Positions 60,402 through 64,000 of a DNA stretch of 64,000 nucleotides are shown here, one piece after another. The position numbers and the translations under genes were made by a program. A model generated the notes under the pieces. That model saw only the letters and a list, made by a program, of their open reading frames with translations. It made no database searches and was not told where the DNA came from. The stretch's first letter is position 1, and the number at the start of each line of letters is the position of its first letter. Source of the DNA: Dimorphilus gyrociliatus (lineage: Eukaryota; Annelida; Polychaeta; Dinophilidae); assembly GCA_904063045.1 (NCBI GenBank), contig CAJFCJ010000014.1, positions 1,733,643 through 1,797,642 of the forward strand, read 5' to 3'.

Positions 60402-61646
60402 TCAGTTCGATTTTAGCACTTTAATTAAATGGCTATGATCTAAATCATTTGCTAACTCTAATGGGGTTTGGCCATTGGCTTTTAAACTTTTGTCAGCTCC
60501 GTACTTTATTAACATTTTAACAATCTCTTCATGACCTTGTAATACTGCTGAATGAAGTGGTGTACAATTACCACATTCTTTATTCCTTGCGTTAATTTCA
60601 ATATTTGGCTGTTTGCATAAGATTCTTACTATTTTTTCCGATCCAGCCGTTACGGCGGCGTGTAGAGGTGTATTTCCAGATTTAGAGGCAATGTTTATAT
60701 TACAATTAAATTTTAGTAATAGTCTTAAAATATCGGTTTGACCCTTCATTGCTGCAATAAAGGCTAGAGATCTTCCAGAGTTATCTAGTACTTTTATATT
60801 TATCTTCTTGGTAGTTATGAGATAGTGAATTACATCAATAAAACCAAGGTTTATTGAGTAAAACGCTCGTTGGACAAATAACGGCAATGCATTCTTTGAA
60901 TCAATCAGTTTTTGAGGTTCGTATGAAGTAATTTGCCTAAAAAATGAAACTACTGCAAACCAAACGTTAACTATTGTATAAGCTCTTAAACCCAGAGCCG
61001 CTTGAGCATGTGTACGAACTTTGGTTGTGATTGTAACGTCACTTAATAATTTTCGGTACTCATCAGTCCTACCGGAAGTTAAAGTATTTAAATAATCGAG
61101 AAAAATAAATGAAAATTGTGATGAGAGTAGTATCTTTGGATATTCTTTGAGAGTTGCTTCCATTATTTTTCCGATATCAGAACCGGATAGTTTTCCATGT
61201 TGTAATCCCGATTTAAATAAGAGTCTCATGGAATCAGACACAATTCCAACTTCCAGTCTCATTATTTCAACTTTTTTATTGTCTGGAAAGTCTGTAAGCC
61301 AGAAATGTGCGAAGTGAACAAAATTGTCTCTAATCCATTCTACCATATCGTCCACTTTTTCATTGCATTCATCCAACCATTCTGATAGAAGAGGAGTATC
61401 TACAAATGCCAATACATCATCTAGTTTAACTGTTCTCTTAACTGGCGGCAAGGGAGGAGGTTTAGGTAAATGATACGGTGGTGGGGTAACAACTGCGGTT
61501 CCTGAATCAGGAGAAGAATGTCGTGGCGTCAATGGAGGCGTACTACTAGCACTTCCAATACCAAGACCTTCATCTGCACTTTCGTCAATGAAAGACAAGC
61601 GAGAAATGCAAATTAGCTCCCGCAAGTCGCGAATACTTCGACTCAT
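60402..61646 (-). CDS. Intronless ankyrin-repeat protein with proline-rich N-terminus
   Basis: A single uninterrupted frame of 414 residues from the chosen Met at 61646 (MSRSIRDLREL); an upstream in-frame ATG at 61724 would add 26 residues of less convincing sequence. Residues about 25-70 are Ser/Pro-rich with TPPPYHLPKPPPLPPVK, containing a PPPY (WW-binding type) and a polyproline (SH3-type) motif. Residues about 75-260 are predicted helical and unrecognised (LLSEWLDECNEKVDDMVEWI; LTDFPDNKKVEIMRLE). The C-terminal 130 residues form about four ankyrin repeats (NTPLHAAVTAGSEKIVRIL; CTPLHSAVLQGHEEIVKML; QTPLELANDLDH). There is no signal peptide or membrane helix. It is one of the few genes here without introns. 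Likely a cytosolic adaptor; the middle domain's family is unknown to me. Confidence 0.85.
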   Translation of the reverse strand: MSRSIRDLRELICISRLSFIDESADEGLGIGSASSTPPLTPRHSSPDSGTAVVTPPPYHLPKPPPLPPVKRTVKLDDVLAFVDTPLLSEWLDECNEKVDDMVEWIRDNFVHFAHFWLTDFPDNKKVEIMRLEVGIVSDSMRLLFKSGLQHGKLSGSDIGKIMEATLKEYPKILLSSQFSFIFLDYLNTLTSGRTDEYRKLLSDVTITTKVRTHAQAALGLRAYTIVNVWFAVVSFFRQITSYEPQKLIDSKNALPLFVQRAFYSINLGFIDVIHYLITTKKINIKVLDNSGRSLAFIAAMKGQTDILRLLLKFNCNINIASKSGNTPLHAAVTAGSEKIVRILCKQPNIEINARNKECGNCTPLHSAVLQGHEEIVKMLIKYGADKSLKANGQTPLELANDLDHSHLIKVLKSN

Positions 61647-62416
61647 TTTTATATAATTTCTAACATTAGCTCTCTGACGGTCTGTATGTACAGCGATAAT
61701 ACAGCTGGTAACCAGGGAGTTCAAGCATCAATGGCGCTAACTATGATTTCAAATCAAAATGATCGAATAATGATTCTATATCTCATTATATCGAGGTAAT
61801 TCGGAGTTCTTTGAGAATTTTTAGTCAATGTATAATATTGGGAATATTACTATATTCAAATAGATTATAATAGTCAAATTATCAATCAACTAAAGCGATA
61901 TGTCAAGTATGTTCAATCATTTAACTTACAAATAAGTTCCAGAACAATTCTTATACCCTTCTTTTTAAGATATAAGTTTAACTCTAATCTGGTTCCTGTG
62001 TTTATTTCTACATTCATTTAGAGTTTATATAAGGCTAATTTCAAGTTCATTTTAAAAAGAATTAGGTAGCGCCACTGTGCAATCTTGGAAACAGATTGAA
62101 TGATAAAGTGGATTAGGTGAATAATCTTGGTGAAAAATTCTCTGCGGGCTTTGTTTGTATCATAACGACGGAGTACAAATTTAATAAAAAAGTAAGTTTT
62201 AATGATATTTATTGCTTTGTACGATAAATCAATGATAAACTGTAATTAAGAAGTTTTCTATGGCAAAAATTTATAAAATAATTAAAGTTTATTGTAATAT
62301 TTTGAGCGATAATAAATATATCAATGATAAATATCTATAAAATAAAAAAATTATTGTCTTAATCAAAAGTGTCGACCGGTCTGGGTTTGTCGACATTGAG
62401 GGAAGAAGAGGATGAG
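61647..62416. other. Divergent intergenic region
   Basis: About 770 bp between head-to-head gene starts, AT-rich, expected to contain two promoters or one bidirectional promoter. A GTCGACCGGTCTGGG patch at about 62371 is the only less AT-rich segment. No gene was found. Confidence 0.5.
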
Positions 62417-64000
62417 ATGGAATGGTCGTCAGGAGAAGAAGAAGTATTTTTAAATATTTTTTAATTTAGTATTTTACTAGGACTAATTAAATATTCTTTC
62501 AAAAGTATGTTGAAAGTGAATACGAAGCTGATGAAGATGAATATGAACAACCAAATGAAGAAGATGATGATAATGACGGTGATTATGAGGAGAAAATGTC
62601 TACATGGCGAAATAAACCTAATCAGTTCGATAATTTATGTGATGGCGTTGTTCAGGCTATAACAATGGTCCATTCAGCCTTAACAGAGGTAGAGTTTATT
62701 AATAAATTTTACAAACATTACCTTAATCTTAAACCACCGCATTTTCAGACCCTTTTAATGAAAGATAAACTATTAGAACATCATTTACCTCCGAATGTTC
62801 TTGTCGAATTATCCTTAACATCTACAAAATTATATAGAAGGTTGGTTCAATCTCTGGGTAGTTTAGATTGTTTGCTGCTATATTTCTAATTTCTTTCAGT
62901 GTTAGTGATATGAACACGCCTGTTTACGAATTAATAAGACTAGTCCGTCTCTACTCTACCCCTTGGGAAGAGAAAAGTGCTGCTTTAAAGAAGTTACATG
63001 AAGATTATGATAGAAAAGCTCGCCAACTAGATGTTGCAGTTAAACGCCTTCAAATGGTTGACGCTCAAGCTCTTAGAATGGCTAGAGAAAGACGCATTCT
63101 TAATTGGGAGAAGCTCTTCTCTAAAATCTCCTGCTCGAAAGGACATGGGAGGAGATGGAAATTTCTTATTGATTCTTTTAAGAAAAGAGTAAAAGAAGGG
63201 TAAATAGTAGTTTTATTAATTTTTTTAAAATATATCAAAATGTGTAATTTACTCTTAAGGCCAGAGTCTTTTCAAGATTATGTAAATACTCTTGACCAAG
63301 ACGATCAAGAAGACTCGGAGGATGAAGAAAATGCCATTTTGGAGGCAGCTGCGGAAAGAATCATTACTCCTAGTGAAGATAAACAAAGTACTGGAAAGGT
63401 AAAAAGCTATTAAAGTAAAAACTATAATTTTTTTAAGTTTAAATTATCTTCACTAGCTGGATAGTGAAACTTTCACAGACAAAAATGATTCAGAGACAGA
63501 AACGGAGAGGGATGGAGAATCGGCAAAAGTGCAATCCGATAAAGTAATTGGCGTTAAATAAATTCATATAATTTAATATACTACTATAACTCATCTGATT
63601 TATTGAAATCGATAGGAAAAGTCACCTGTACCAGAAAAAGTTGTCTATTTTAAGCCTGAAACGAAAGATGCTTGTGTGTATACTAATGAACCGGTCTATG
63701 ATAGAAAACTCCATATCCGTCTCTATAAACCGCAAGATATTACTCAATCACAACTTAAATCGGTTGTTACGTATGGCAGTCAATACTTTAAAACTGGAAT
63801 ATTGGACGTTCCCATTTCACCAGTAAATTCTTTATTGATATTATAGTAACTCTTAATAAAGTGTTTTTTCCTTAATATTTAATCAAAGGAACCGACAGAA
63901 GACGCTGCAGAGCAACAACCTCCACCTCTTCGAAGACCTGGTAGAGGTAGATTAATTGGAAGTAAAAATAGTAAGTTCAGATCCTTCTAATATTGAAATA
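62417..64000 (+). CDS. Unrecognised acidic coiled-coil protein, 3' end outside window
   Basis: Exon 1 (MEWSSGEEE, 62417-62443) joins about 62506 in phase 0 and the frame continues through exons ending near 62841, 63200, 63399, 63541 and 63820 and beyond the window. The first 40 residues are almost all Glu/Asp and Tyr. A helical block (WRNKPNQFDNLCDGVVQAI; LPPNVLVELSLTSTKLYRR) follows, then a strongly charged coiled-coil segment (PWEEKSAALKKLHEDYDRKA). Acidic Ser/Glu-rich linkers come next, then VYDRKLHIRLYKPQ, which could begin a beta-rich domain. Near the window edge is RRPGRGRLIGSKN, similar to an AT-hook. The exons join in frame and the charged pattern is consistent, so the gene is real. 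I cannot name the family; nuclear or ciliary roles are both possible. Confidence 0.7.

Noticed and set aside
1-64000. tRNA, rRNA, CRISPR arrays, viral or retroelement genes
   Set aside because: No cloverleaf boxes, rRNA cores, spaced direct repeats, or reverse transcriptase/transposase motifs were recognised by eye. Divergent tRNAs could still be missed without a covariance search.

Overview
The window is nuclear DNA from a small animal with a compact, AT-rich genome. Genes sit close together on both strands. Most introns are about 50-80 bp, many with weak donors that start GTT rather than GTA. Gene content is broadly metazoan: BBS9, LYST, HECTD1 and the neuronal SNARE regulator STXBP1/UNC-18. 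No bacterial operon, CRISPR array, rRNA or tRNA was recognised. A compact invertebrate such as a small annelid would fit, but the species cannot be fixed from sequence alone.

Layout. 1-3422 (+): 3' part of BBS9. 4001-6773 (-): cytosolic NAD+ glycerol-3-phosphate dehydrogenase, with two alternative versions of one internal exon. 7207-8000 (-): unrecognised coiled-coil protein. 8835-10474 (+): small DDHD-domain protein that has lost the catalytic serine. 10973-21152 (+): LYST, a giant BEACH-WD40 protein. 21783-22453 (-): secreted Reeler-domain protein. 23439-25114 (-): short, divergent pantothenate kinase. 26078-29249 (+): STXBP1. 29791-31119 (-): KDSR. 31715-32809 (-): TRMT10A-type tRNA methyltransferase. 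33392-34268 (-): SDF2-like ER MIR-domain protein ending HDEL. 35665-48253 (+): HECTD1. 48898-54245 and 54716-60096 (+): two tandem ABCA3-like full transporters. 60402-61646 (-): intronless ankyrin-repeat protein. 62417-end (+): 5' part of an unrecognised acidic coiled-coil protein.

These are mostly unrelated housekeeping, trafficking and lipid genes with no operon logic. KDSR (sphingolipid synthesis), GPD1 (glycerol-3-phosphate), the DDHD protein and the ABCA pair all touch lipid metabolism, but nothing here shows they are linked.

The most interesting signals are: (1) mosaic gene conversion between the two ABCA genes, including a 917-bp tract that reads as identical over the second ATPase domain; (2) a duplicated GPD1 exon whose two copies have the same splice phases, so reading frame forces them to be mutually exclusive; (3) the DDHD pseudo-phospholipase; (4) frequent GTT(T) splice donors, supported because the exon lengths they imply sum to intact reading frames. 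No completely new multi-gene system was found. All exon boundaries were inferred by eye from splice signals and remembered family conservation, not computed.
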